Of a stretch of DNA of 64,000 bases, positions 9,101-16,270 are shown piece by piece. The notes under the pieces are model-generated. The model saw only the letters and a program-made list of their open reading frames with translations. It searched no databases and was not told the origin of the DNA. The position numbers and the translations under genes are program-made. Each line of letters starts with the position of its first letter. Positions within the stretch are counted from its first letter, which is position 1. The stretch comes from Synechococcus sp. WH 7803 (GTDB taxonomy: Bacteria; Cyanobacteriota; Cyanobacteriia; PCC-6307; Cyanobiaceae), in NCBI GenBank assembly GCA_000063505.1, contig CT971583.1, forward strand, positions 124,001 to 188,000, read 5' to 3'.

Positions 9101-9428
9101 CATCTCTGGCGGTACCGGAAATGATTCACTCATCTTCGAATCCGTTCAAACGGGAAGCTTGACCTATTACTTCGGTGAAACCGGAAGCGGCAACGCCGAC
9201 ACGTTGTTCTTCAGTAATGGTGTTACAACCAATGCCCTTACGGTTAGTTTCGCCGCTGGTGCAACCGATGGTTTCACATCGATCGAGACGAGGTACAGCA
9301 ATGGCGTCACTGTGGTCGAGGGTGACGATGGTTTGATCACATCCGTGATTGGTTACATCGAAGGTGTTTCCGCAAGCGGCGTCACCGTTATCGCAGATCA
9401 GACCGCAATTACTCCTCCTACCATCTGA
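5916..9428 (+). CDS. RTX-like repeat surface protein, C-terminal part
   Basis: This is the continuation of the gene starting at 4660, read in the -1 frame; good coding sequence begins at about 5910 (NSLFRGNGGADTI). About 1170 residues of roughly 20-residue repeats alternate a GxGDD/GGxGND turn with V-x-x-STI strands, such as VTNSTINLGNG. Many turns form Asn-x-Ser/Thr sequons (GNDT, GNDS, NNST, SNVT). Near the end the repeats give way to a less repetitive C-terminus finishing TAITPPTI, where a type I secretion signal would lie. A strong terminator follows at 9454. The export machinery (15527-20530) and two GT41 enzymes are nearby. Likely a giant Ca2+-dependent adhesin or surface-layer-like protein. 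A role in motility or adhesion is inferred only. Confidence 0.8.
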   Translation: MFRGNGGADTIDIQTPLFSRSSAEGGKQDDSVSIGNGTSAYEIRNSVISGDLGNDTLFVGGSNGVINSSSIYGGNADLTTGTGDDLISIQASITNSLVDAGDGDDTISITGNVNNSTIIGGEEIILGGLTSSTLNGSAGNDDINVLNNVTKSEINGLAGNDTIAVGGRVGGSTINGDDGNDSISSGSNVTSTFSGGEGDDTFSLGETDRSTIDGGIGDDSIVFANVTSSLITTGEGDNSVSSTGDLLSSTITGGTGSDSVLVGGAFSESSATLDAGNNFVSVDGAISSSTITAGDGDDRLYAQTGVTNSTINLGNGINVLDVDQGVISSSFTLGSNDDTLDIGGNVTSATLLVGDGNNWVTIGGSITSSILLAGAGDDSVQLGGTAVDIVLSTGSGTDIVLVTGDAIVSDFQTGEGADSVGFAASFSGSTIDVGEGSDTLGIAGDVVNAGATSGLTTTPLTSVITLGEGDNYLTIGGNVVSASVTAGAGDDIFAVGVVTDTTISAGAGDDSVGATSFDDSTLTFGTGGDTLAVTGGVSSTEITFGGSSFVTITGVVTDSTITGGSGTDLINVGSLDESTIALGDGFDVLGVFGVMSSSSITSSDTAVISFEASTSTTITGGAGNDTLGGGSLGGSVDDSLIFGAGDNYITIAVGVTGSTINTGLGNDSVLISGNLMGGAELTVGGSTASANLVDVSGDVLGSTITLSDGADTLEVGAGVNPSEITLGNGDNYVTITGEVSGSTITGGSGTDLINVGSLDESTIALGDGFDVLGVFGVMSSSSITSSDTAVISFEASTSTTITGGAGNDTLGGGSTGGSVDDSLIFGAGDNYITISVGVTGSTINTGLGNDTVLIGGNLDNGELTVGGSTASANLVNITGTVTASSITLGDGADKLEFAIGNSSSITLGGGNDSLTATDLINTTVLGGDGNDTLSANVSFQDSLILGDGDNFASFAFLESTLIGGSDSDFVQGNLATSAQISLGGGADSLNFAGFFDDSTVLGGAGADTFVFAAVASNVAIDSGSDADSLYFGGLVEGTDANTTILGGAGNDTFGFASNVSGVISGGTGNDSLIFESVQTGSLTYYFGETGSGNADTLFFSNGVTTNALTVSFAAGATDGFTSIETRYSNGVTVVEGDDGLITSVIGYIEGVSASGVTVIADQTAITPPTI
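7589..8520 (+). repeat. Tandem 549-bp (183-codon) duplication within the repeat-protein gene
   Basis: Sequence from 7589 recurs at 8138, an offset of 549 bp. By direct reading, 7589-7795 and 8138-8344 (207 bp) are identical. The similarity continues with scattered, partly silent differences through the segment around 7950/8500, where one copy has a 3-bp indel (GGAEL versus NGEL). The first part is therefore recently duplicated or kept alike by gene conversion. Confidence 0.9.
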
Positions 9429-9453
9429 TCACTTTCATCAGTTGATTGTTTTG

Positions 9454-9477
9454 GGAGGGCTTCGGCCCTCCTTTTTT
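9454..9477 (+). terminator. Rho-independent terminator after the repeat-protein gene
   Basis: A perfect 7-bp GC-rich stem GGAGGGC / GCCCTCC (9454-9460 and 9465-9471) closes a TTCG tetraloop and is followed by six Ts (9472-9477). It begins 25 bp after the stop at 9428. This is the clearest intrinsic terminator in the window, and it rules out the TTG at 9446 as start of the next gene. Confidence 0.93.
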
Positions 9478-9490
9478 CTTGTCTAAAAAA

Positions 9491-11644
9491 ATGTGGCTTG
9501 ACTTTCTTTTTTGCTGGCCGGATCAACTGCCGCCACTCCACAGCGTTGAGCCTTTGTCGTCCGAGGCGATTGCGATTCAGCTGCGTTTACAGCAGCACCT
9601 CAAGGCAGAGCAAGCCCTGGCTGCACGCGCTGTGGAGCCAGCACGGTTCGATGCCTTTGAAACTGCGTTCTTGCGTTGTTACTTGGCCTTGGTCCGTGAT
9701 GATCTGTCCCTCGCCGCGCAATGGATTGATCAATCGGCTGCTCAGCATCATCAGGGCCAGACCCATTGCCTTGCCTTGTTGCAAGCTCAGCTCTGGTTGA
9801 AGCGTTCGGATCTGCAGGCTCTGCCCCAGAGTTCTGATCCCTTTTGGCAGGAGCATCGACTCTGGCCTCCCCTGCTGATCTCTCAGGCAGCGGCTTCCTT
9901 GATGCGTTCCGATTTTGTTGATTGCGAGCGCGTGCTGGCTCAGCTGCCGGAACCCCTGTGCCTGGAAGCCGTGCGGCTACGTGCTGGTTGCTTGCTGCGC
10001 CAACGTCAGTTCCAATCCGGGCTCGACCTTCTCTCCGCTGCGGTTGATCGCTTTCCTCAGAACCTTGATCTGCAGGCGCAGTATGTGAATGCTTTGCTGG
10101 AGGCGCGCTCCCGGGACCGCACCATTCCCGCGCTGCGCCAGGCGGTAAGGCTTCACGGCGAACATCCCCGCTTGATGGGATCTGTCTGCACTGTGAAGTT
10201 GCTGCAGCGCCAGCCGTCGTTGGCCCGGCGCGCGGCCTTGATGCAGCGCCTTTGGTCCACTGAGTCGCAGAAGGATCAAGGCCGTCTTTCCAATGCTTTG
10301 GTGGCCTACGAACAAATGGGGCATTCCGATTGGTTGGCCCATCTCGCTCCGTCGGTGTTGCGTGATGTTCATGGCCAGTTGTCGATTCAGGAAAACCGTT
10401 GCTTGCAGCTTGCAAGTGTGCAGTCTCCTCGGATTGCTCAACAACTTCAGACAGTTGTACAAGCCTACGAGCGCAATCCGATTGCCACGCCTTGGCAATT
10501 GCCAGGCCCTTCTGCGCGTTCGTCTGGATCTCCGCTACGGATTGCTTGGATCAGTGGCGATCTTTGCCATCACCCTGTGGCGCGATTCATCATGGGATTT
10601 TTTGAAGCGTCAGCCCATCGCTTTCAGCATCAACACTGTCTGGTTAATCTTCGTGATCATCAAGGTGAAAGTTATATCGATCGCTTCCGCCGATATCCCC
10701 AGCTCCAACATCTCGATGCCACTGTTGAGGACCCACGTGAAAAAGTTCGTGTGATTCGGGACGGCCAATTTGATGTTGCCATTGATCTCTCCGGCTGGAC
10801 CGGTGGTCATTTCATGCGTGGATTTCTGGCACGCCTCGCGCCCCTTCAACTGAACTATCTGGGCTATTTCGCGTCCACTGGGTTGCCCACCATGGATGGC
10901 TGGATTGGGGATGACGGTCTTTTCCCCACGCCGATGCAGGAGTGGCATACAGAAACGATTCAGCGCTTGCCTCGATGTTTTATCGCTTGGCAACCCAGCC
11001 AACAGTTGGATGAAGCGCATGAGCCGGTCACGTCGGCACCCAGTGGTGGCATTCGCTTCGGTTGTTTTAATCACAACCGCAAACTCTCTGATGCAACCCT
11101 TCGGCTCTGGGGGGCGTTGCTCGACTCAGTGCCCGGTGCGAGCCTGGTGCTCAAGGCCAATGCATCCTCCGATCCTTCCACCCAGGTGTTGCTGGTGCGG
11201 CGCATGCGCCGCGCTGGTCTGGATCCAGAGCGGGTGATTTGGCTTCCTTTGGCACCCAGCCATCGTGAGCACCTCCAGCAATATGCCCAGGTGGATGTGG
11301 CGCTGGATTGTTTCCCCAATGGTGGCTGCACCACCACGTGTGAGGCCCTCTGGATGGGGGTTCCCGTGATCACCCTCACAGGCAACCATTACGTGAGTCG
11401 CATGAGTACAGCTGTTCTTCGTGGTGCTGGCCTTGCCGACTGGTGCGCTGCCACGCCGGAGCAGTATCTTCAGCTTGCCCGTCAGCAGGCTGACCGGCTT
11501 GCTGAGCTACGCGGCAACCGGGAGCATTGGCGGGATCAGGTGGTGCACAATCCTCTCGGGGATGCTGCGGGGTTGATGCAGCATCTCGAGCAGGCCTTCT
11601 CCACCCTTCATGCAGCAGCGCTTTCGCGGCAGCTTTCGGCATAA
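9491..11644 (+). CDS. GT41 (SPINDLY/OGT-like) glycosyltransferase with N-terminal helical repeats
   Basis: 717 residues from ATG 9491, just after the terminator and an A7 run. The N-terminal 340 residues are Ala/Leu/Gln-rich helical TPR-like repeats. The C-terminal half (about residues 345-710) is a GT41 catalytic domain: RIAWISGDLCHHPVARF matches the conserved His-containing start, DLSGWTGGH the middle, FGCFNHNRKLS the Rossmann entry, and CFPNGGCTTTCEALWMGVP the nucleotide-sugar loop. GT41 enzymes act in the cytoplasm on protein Ser/Thr (OGT) or, in HMW1C-type enzymes, on Asn sequons of adhesins. Directly behind a sequon-rich repeat protein, it is a good candidate to glycosylate that protein before export. 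Its 3' end overlaps the convergent GT41 gene by 37 bp. Confidence 0.9.
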   Translation: MWLDFLFCWPDQLPPLHSVEPLSSEAIAIQLRLQQHLKAEQALAARAVEPARFDAFETAFLRCYLALVRDDLSLAAQWIDQSAAQHHQGQTHCLALLQAQLWLKRSDLQALPQSSDPFWQEHRLWPPLLISQAAASLMRSDFVDCERVLAQLPEPLCLEAVRLRAGCLLRQRQFQSGLDLLSAAVDRFPQNLDLQAQYVNALLEARSRDRTIPALRQAVRLHGEHPRLMGSVCTVKLLQRQPSLARRAALMQRLWSTESQKDQGRLSNALVAYEQMGHSDWLAHLAPSVLRDVHGQLSIQENRCLQLASVQSPRIAQQLQTVVQAYERNPIATPWQLPGPSARSSGSPLRIAWISGDLCHHPVARFIMGFFEASAHRFQHQHCLVNLRDHQGESYIDRFRRYPQLQHLDATVEDPREKVRVIRDGQFDVAIDLSGWTGGHFMRGFLARLAPLQLNYLGYFASTGLPTMDGWIGDDGLFPTPMQEWHTETIQRLPRCFIAWQPSQQLDEAHEPVTSAPSGGIRFGCFNHNRKLSDATLRLWGALLDSVPGASLVLKANASSDPSTQVLLVRRMRRAGLDPERVIWLPLAPSHREHLQQYAQVDVALDCFPNGGCTTTCEALWMGVPVITLTGNHYVSRMSTAVLRGAGLADWCAATPEQYLQLARQQADRLAELRGNREHWRDQVVHNPLGDAAGLMQHLEQAFSTLHAAALSRQLSA

Positions 11645-13773
11645 ATCCTCTCAAGCTCGCGGCATAACCGTGTGGCTTCACAGAGCGGAGAGTTCTGCAC
11701 CTGCTCGCGCAGTTTTAGCCGCGCTGTTGGCTCCACGGGTCCCTCAGCCGCTAATTCCCTGGCGATCCTCCGGTAGTCCGTTTGCGACCGTGCGATCCAC
11801 TTCTCCAGGCCAGCGCTGGCCAGGATGCTGCTGCTTAAACGCCCCACCATCCCTGCACTGGCCAGGCTCACGACTGGCACGCCCATCATCAGGGCATCGC
11901 AGGTGCTCGTGGCTCCTCCATAAGGAAAGGGATCGAGCACAACATCCACTTCTCTGTACAGCGCAAGGTGCTCTTTGTGGTTGGCTGTGGATGGCAGCAG
12001 CAGGATGCGATCTTCGCCGATGCCTGCCGCTGTCAGCGCTTGCATTACGCGCGTCTTTTCGGCCTGTTCAACGAAGCTGACGCTTTTCAGCACAAGGGTG
12101 CTGTTGGGAACATCCCGCAGAACGCCTGCGTAAAGGCGGATGGTGCCAGGATTCAATTTGCGCGAATGGTTGAAGCTGCCGAAGCGGAATCGTTTGCCAG
12201 CACTGCGCTCACAGTCTGGCAAGGGGTCAAAGCTCTTGTAAACCATGTACCCACCCTTCACCATCCAAAGGGTTTGGCTTTGGGCATCGGTTGGCTCCAG
12301 GCCTCCAAACAATTCCTGGTCACCAATCCAGCCGTCGATGGCGTTCAGGTAGGTGGGAGCGAAGTAGCCCAGATAACTGAGCTGCACCGGAGCCGGTCGG
12401 TGCAGAAGTGCAGTGATCCGGCTGTGCCCGGTGTATCCCCCCAGCTCCACCAGCACATCCAGCTGCAGGTCAGCGATCATGCGTGCCATTTCCAAATCGC
12501 CGACATGCTCTAGATCAAGCCAATGGTCACAACGTGCTTGAGCCATCGAGGTGCCCAGGTCGTGATGGGGGCTGTTACTGAGTCCCCACACTTCCACCGC
12601 TGTGCGGTCGTGGTTCTCGAGCACGGGCAGCATGAAGCGGCACACTGGATGGTTGCACCAGTCGGCAGAGAGATAACCGATGCGCAACCGCCGCTGCTGT
12701 GGCGGTTGCCGGATCGTGTCGGCCCACAGATTGTGCAAGCCCTTGTCGTTCAACACCCGCTGCTCCCAGCTGCGTGCCCAGCGTTGGAGTTCTTCTGCAG
12801 GAATCAGGTGGTAGGCCGCCCCGTTGAATTGGATATTGAATAAATGCTCATCACCGATTTTGTCCATCGGCCCGGCTGATTGGCGCAGCACCGGCAGCGC
12901 CAGTTCGGGTTTGCCGAGCTCCGCCAAGCACTGTCCTAGTGCCTGCTGCAACTTGCTGACCTCCGGAGCCCTGCAGAGTCCTCGTTTCACCACGGTCAGG
13001 GCAGCATTGATGTGTTTGCTGCTCCGCAGGCTCGCCGCCAAGTTCAGCCAGTGACTGCCATTGTTGGGATCCTCTCGGCACAGTGCGGTTAACTCCTCGC
13101 GGGCTGCCACCATGTTCATGGCTTTCATGTGCATCCCGGCAATCGCGCCGCGAATTTCAGGGTCGCGACGCAGCGGCTCCGGCAATCCATCGATGAGTTG
13201 GCAACAGTCGCTGTAGCGACCAGCATCCTTGAGAAGTGTGATGCGATTGGCCGCAGCGAGCTGATGGTCAGGCTTCAGAGCGCTGACTCTCTCAAAACAG
13301 TTCAGTGCGTCAGCCGTTTTCTCTTGCTGGTAGTAACAGGACCCCAGCTCCATCCAGTTGTCCACCTCGGATGGGTGTGTTTGGGTGAGTGCTTCTAAAA
13401 TCTTGCGCGCTTCCTCCAGGCGTCGCAGTTTGATCAGGCTTCGGGCTAACTTTCGCCGGATTGCGGCTTCGCCCGGATGCCGCTGAAGGTACGCTTGCAG
13501 AAGTTCGATGCAGGCCTCATTCTTGTCGATCTCGTGCAGGCAGTTGGAGGCATTCAGATGAAATTGGAGGTCGTCGGGAAATCGTTTGAGCCAGATGCCA
13601 TACAGCGCTGTTGCTTCGTTCAACCGTCCCTGTTGGCGCAGCAAAGCGCAGAGATTCACCGCATCATTCACGACCGGTGCGGTTTCCAGTAGCGCTCTGT
13701 AATGCTCTTCAGCGAGCTGCAGATCGCCCGCCCGGTGGGCAGCCCAAGCCAGTTTTCGCCTTTCTTCGTTCAC
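11608..13773 (-). CDS. TPR-GT41 (SPINDLY/OGT-like) glycosyltransferase
   Basis: 721 residues from GTG 13773. The N-terminal half (about residues 1-320) has well-formed 34-residue TPRs, for example the unit ending GSCYYQQEKTADALNCFERV. The C-terminal GT41 domain (about residues 360-715) contains RIGYLSADWCNHPVCRF, ELGGYTGHSR, FGSFNHSRKLNP and DPFPYGGATSTCDALMMGVP, all close to the bacterial GT41 consensus. TPRs in this family bind the protein acceptor. It is a second, diverged GT41 pointing head-to-tail against the first. Its start lies 1 bp from the divergent start at 13775, so the two promoters must overlap coding sequence or one of the assigned starts is too far upstream. Acceptor probably a protein; identity inferred from context. 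Confidence 0.92.
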   Translation of the reverse strand: MNEERRKLAWAAHRAGDLQLAEEHYRALLETAPVVNDAVNLCALLRQQGRLNEATALYGIWLKRFPDDLQFHLNASNCLHEIDKNEACIELLQAYLQRHPGEAAIRRKLARSLIKLRRLEEARKILEALTQTHPSEVDNWMELGSCYYQQEKTADALNCFERVSALKPDHQLAAANRITLLKDAGRYSDCCQLIDGLPEPLRRDPEIRGAIAGMHMKAMNMVAAREELTALCREDPNNGSHWLNLAASLRSSKHINAALTVVKRGLCRAPEVSKLQQALGQCLAELGKPELALPVLRQSAGPMDKIGDEHLFNIQFNGAAYHLIPAEELQRWARSWEQRVLNDKGLHNLWADTIRQPPQQRRLRIGYLSADWCNHPVCRFMLPVLENHDRTAVEVWGLSNSPHHDLGTSMAQARCDHWLDLEHVGDLEMARMIADLQLDVLVELGGYTGHSRITALLHRPAPVQLSYLGYFAPTYLNAIDGWIGDQELFGGLEPTDAQSQTLWMVKGGYMVYKSFDPLPDCERSAGKRFRFGSFNHSRKLNPGTIRLYAGVLRDVPNSTLVLKSVSFVEQAEKTRVMQALTAAGIGEDRILLLPSTANHKEHLALYREVDVVLDPFPYGGATSTCDALMMGVPVVSLASAGMVGRLSSSILASAGLEKWIARSQTDYRRIARELAAEGPVEPTARLKLREQVQNSPLCEATRLCRELERIYAESCRESAAA

Positions 13774-13774
13774 C

Positions 13775-15523
13775 GTGCAGGTCTCGACACTCGCCGACGC
13801 AGATCCATCAGCATCTTATGCAGAGCTGCCCGACGATCCAGCAACGCTGCTCCGTTGGCTACTGAGCCTGCCGGAGACCTACCCCTTCGCTGCCCTTCAG
13901 AAGCCCATCACCGCCCGTTCCCAGAGTGATCAGGCGCTGGAATACAAGGTGGCGCTTGGTTTTCTGCATTTCCGTCTTCAGCAACCCGCTGAAGCTTTGG
14001 CCCTGTATCAGCAGGTGCTCTCCAGCTTTGACCAAAGCGCCACATTTCATCTTTTGCGTGGCATGGCGGCTCGCAAGCTGCCCGACCAGCACGCCCTGGC
14101 TCAACAGGCTTACGAACGTGCTTTGGAATTGGAGCCGCAGCGTTCTGATGCCTTCTACAACCTGGGCAACTTGTATCGCGAGGAACGCCCCCTCGACGCA
14201 GAGCGCTGCTACCGAGCCAGTCTCAGCCTGGCGCCTGAGCAGCCCATGGCTTGGCACAACTACGGGATCCTGCTGGTGCATGAACTGCGCCTGCGGGAAG
14301 CACGGCACGCCCTTCAGCTCAGTCTTCAGCTCGATCCGAAGGAGGCTGCGGTTTGGTGCAATCTCGCTCTCGCCTTATTTGCCGATCGGCGCATGGCCGC
14401 GGCACGTCTGGCCCTCCGTGAAGCTGTCGCTCTTGAGCCAGCCCTTCCTGGTGGAACGCCAGAGCAGGCTCTCAGCCATTGGGAGCGGGGAGGGCCTCTG
14501 TGCAGAGACAGTTTCGATGCGCTTTGGGATCTTGCCTTGATCTCTCTGGCGGCTGGAGACTATGGCTGGGGTTGGCGCTGTTACGAAATTCGCTTCAGCA
14601 CCAAGAATCATGTGCCCTCGGAAGTGCCCTCCGTGGGACCGAGGCTTCGAACCCTCGCCGATGCTCCTCGATTAGGGCAGCCACCTCTGCTGGTGTGGAG
14701 TGAACAGGGGCTGGGTGATGCGATTCAGTTCGGTCGTTACTTGCCTTTGCTGGAAGCTGCGGGCATTCCTTTTGAGTTCCGTTGTCGCAAACCCTTACTC
14801 AGATTGTTCCAGGACTGGTTCGGCCTCGGCGATCGCGTTGTTCCTGAAACTCTGCGCACGGATCCTTCGGATCATCGTCCCCACTGTTCTCTGCTCAGTT
14901 TGCCCCATCTTTTCGGCACTGAGCTCCAAACTGTTCCGGCGGTGACGCCTTACATCCGTCCGCCAGTCCCCACTCCCGAACATCTGCGGGTGCCTGCTCC
15001 TCCCGGAGGGCTCTCTGTTGGCTTGGTCTGGGCCGCCAATCCTGCCAACAAGGCGATGTATCGCCATAAGAGCATTCCTCTGCGGCTGCTCATGCCCCGA
15101 TTGCTCGATCTGATCGACTGGGATCTGATCGATTTGCATGTGTTGCAGTTCGGGACCGACAACGGCCAGCTCGACCCCTGGCGCTCCCATGAGCGGATCA
15201 CCGATTGGAGCGAAGGCATCGATGACTTCTCCGATACAGCCCACGTGCTTCAACAGCTCGACCTGGTCATCACCGTGGACACGGCTGTTGCACACCTGTC
15301 GGGAGCTCTCAACCGCCCCACCTGGCTTTTGTTACCCCGCAACTGTGATTTCCGCTGGTTGCTCGATCGCCGCGATTCCCCCTGGTATTCCTCCTCGTTG
15401 AGGTTGTTCCGCCAGCCTGATCATGGTGATTGGAACGCGGTGGTGCGCGACTTGCACCAGGCTCTCGATGACCTCTTTCTTCTCGATCTCGAGGCCTTGA
15501 AGGCTGCCAAAATAGAGGGCTGA
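13775..15523 (+). CDS. TPR protein with C-terminal GT9-like glycosyltransferase domain
   Basis: 582 residues. Residues about 40-230 are TPRs (ALELEPQRSDAFYNLGNLY, LSLAPEQPMAWHNYG). A linker with WGWRCYE precedes a GT-B-like domain (about 290-580). It has the WSEQGLGDAIQFGRYLP motif, GLVWAANP, and near the end the GT9-type ITVDTAVAHLSGAL. The TPR plus ADP-heptose-transferase-like arrangement is a known bacterial architecture, often next to secreted repeat proteins. It probably adds a further sugar to a protein-linked glycan. GTG 13775 is the assigned start but is only 1 bp from the divergent gene, so translation could begin later. The parvulin gene follows after 3 bp, so it heads the secretion operon. 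Confidence 0.85.
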   Translation: MQVSTLADADPSASYAELPDDPATLLRWLLSLPETYPFAALQKPITARSQSDQALEYKVALGFLHFRLQQPAEALALYQQVLSSFDQSATFHLLRGMAARKLPDQHALAQQAYERALELEPQRSDAFYNLGNLYREERPLDAERCYRASLSLAPEQPMAWHNYGILLVHELRLREARHALQLSLQLDPKEAAVWCNLALALFADRRMAAARLALREAVALEPALPGGTPEQALSHWERGGPLCRDSFDALWDLALISLAAGDYGWGWRCYEIRFSTKNHVPSEVPSVGPRLRTLADAPRLGQPPLLVWSEQGLGDAIQFGRYLPLLEAAGIPFEFRCRKPLLRLFQDWFGLGDRVVPETLRTDPSDHRPHCSLLSLPHLFGTELQTVPAVTPYIRPPVPTPEHLRVPAPPGGLSVGLVWAANPANKAMYRHKSIPLRLLMPRLLDLIDWDLIDLHVLQFGTDNGQLDPWRSHERITDWSEGIDDFSDTAHVLQQLDLVITVDTAVAHLSGALNRPTWLLLPRNCDFRWLLDRRDSPWYSSSLRLFRQPDHGDWNAVVRDLHQALDDLFLLDLEALKAAKIEG

Positions 15524-15526
15524 GTT

Positions 15527-16270
15527 GTGAGTGTCGCGATTTCTAGCGTCCTTGATTCCGAGCTCGATCCGAACACAGTCGCCGCATTGATGCGGCGTCT
15601 CGAGTTGCAATCCACCTTGTTGAAGCGATTGGAAGAGGAAGCCATCACCGAGCTGGTGGCCCTTCCCGATGATTGGGCGGAGGAGCGCATTGTGTCTCTC
15701 CTTGATGGAACGCCGCGTCTTGAGTACCTCGAGGCCCGAGGATGGACAGACCAGGATCTACGGATGCATGTCTGCCGCCCTGAGGCGTTGCAACGGTTTG
15801 CCGAGCAGCATTTCGGCCCTGGCTTGGAGGAGCAGTTCCTGGCGTCTCGCGGTGCTCACGATCAGATCATCTACTCCTTATTGCGGGTCCGCGACCCCGC
15901 GCTGGCCCGGGAGCTTTGGATTCGGATTGAAGAGCGAGAAACCACGTTTTCCGAAGCTGCGCAGAGTTTTGGTGAAGGGCCTGAAGCGGCGCGAAAAGGT
16001 TTGATCGGCCCGATGCCGATCGGTCAGCTGGCGCCACCTCAGTTGGCGGAGCATCTGCGCAGCCTTCAGCCGGGTCGGATGAGCTCACCCAAAACCATGG
16101 GAGAATGGCATGTGCTTTTTCGGCTTGAGCAGCTCACACCTGCACGATTTGATGCGAGCATGCGGAAATCCATGTTGCAGTCCAGTCTCGATGCCTTTCT
16201 CGCTGCACGCGTGAAGCAGCGTCTTGAGGGGCAATCGCTTGAGGCTTTGACTTACCACCGCGATTCATGA
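15527..16270 (+). CDS. Parvulin-type (PpiC) peptidyl-prolyl isomerase-like protein
   Basis: 247 residues from GTG 15527, 3 bp after the preceding stop. The N-terminal half is helical and resembles SurA/PpiC-type chaperone regions. The C-terminal half carries a parvulin-like stretch (about residues 110-220) with ARELWIRIEERETTFSEAA, then GLIGPMPIGQL and EWHVLFRLEQ. No signal peptide is visible, so it would act in the cytoplasm. Its stop overlaps the start of the secretion ABC transporter (ATGA), implying translational coupling. Likely role: keep the Gly-rich substrate unfolded or hand it to the exporter. Parvulin genes coupled to type I secretion transporters are known in cyanobacteria; its activity here is not proven. 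Confidence 0.82.
   Translation: MSVAISSVLDSELDPNTVAALMRRLELQSTLLKRLEEEAITELVALPDDWAEERIVSLLDGTPRLEYLEARGWTDQDLRMHVCRPEALQRFAEQHFGPGLEEQFLASRGAHDQIIYSLLRVRDPALARELWIRIEERETTFSEAAQSFGEGPEAARKGLIGPMPIGQLAPPQLAEHLRSLQPGRMSSPKTMGEWHVLFRLEQLTPARFDASMRKSMLQSSLDAFLAARVKQRLEGQSLEALTYHRDS

Noticed and set aside
5200-9428. The dense repeats could be read as a CRISPR or intergenic repeat array
   Set aside because: Repeat spacing is a multiple of three, the frame is open throughout, and the encoded turns (GGxGxD) are conserved; there is no constant direct repeat with unique spacers.
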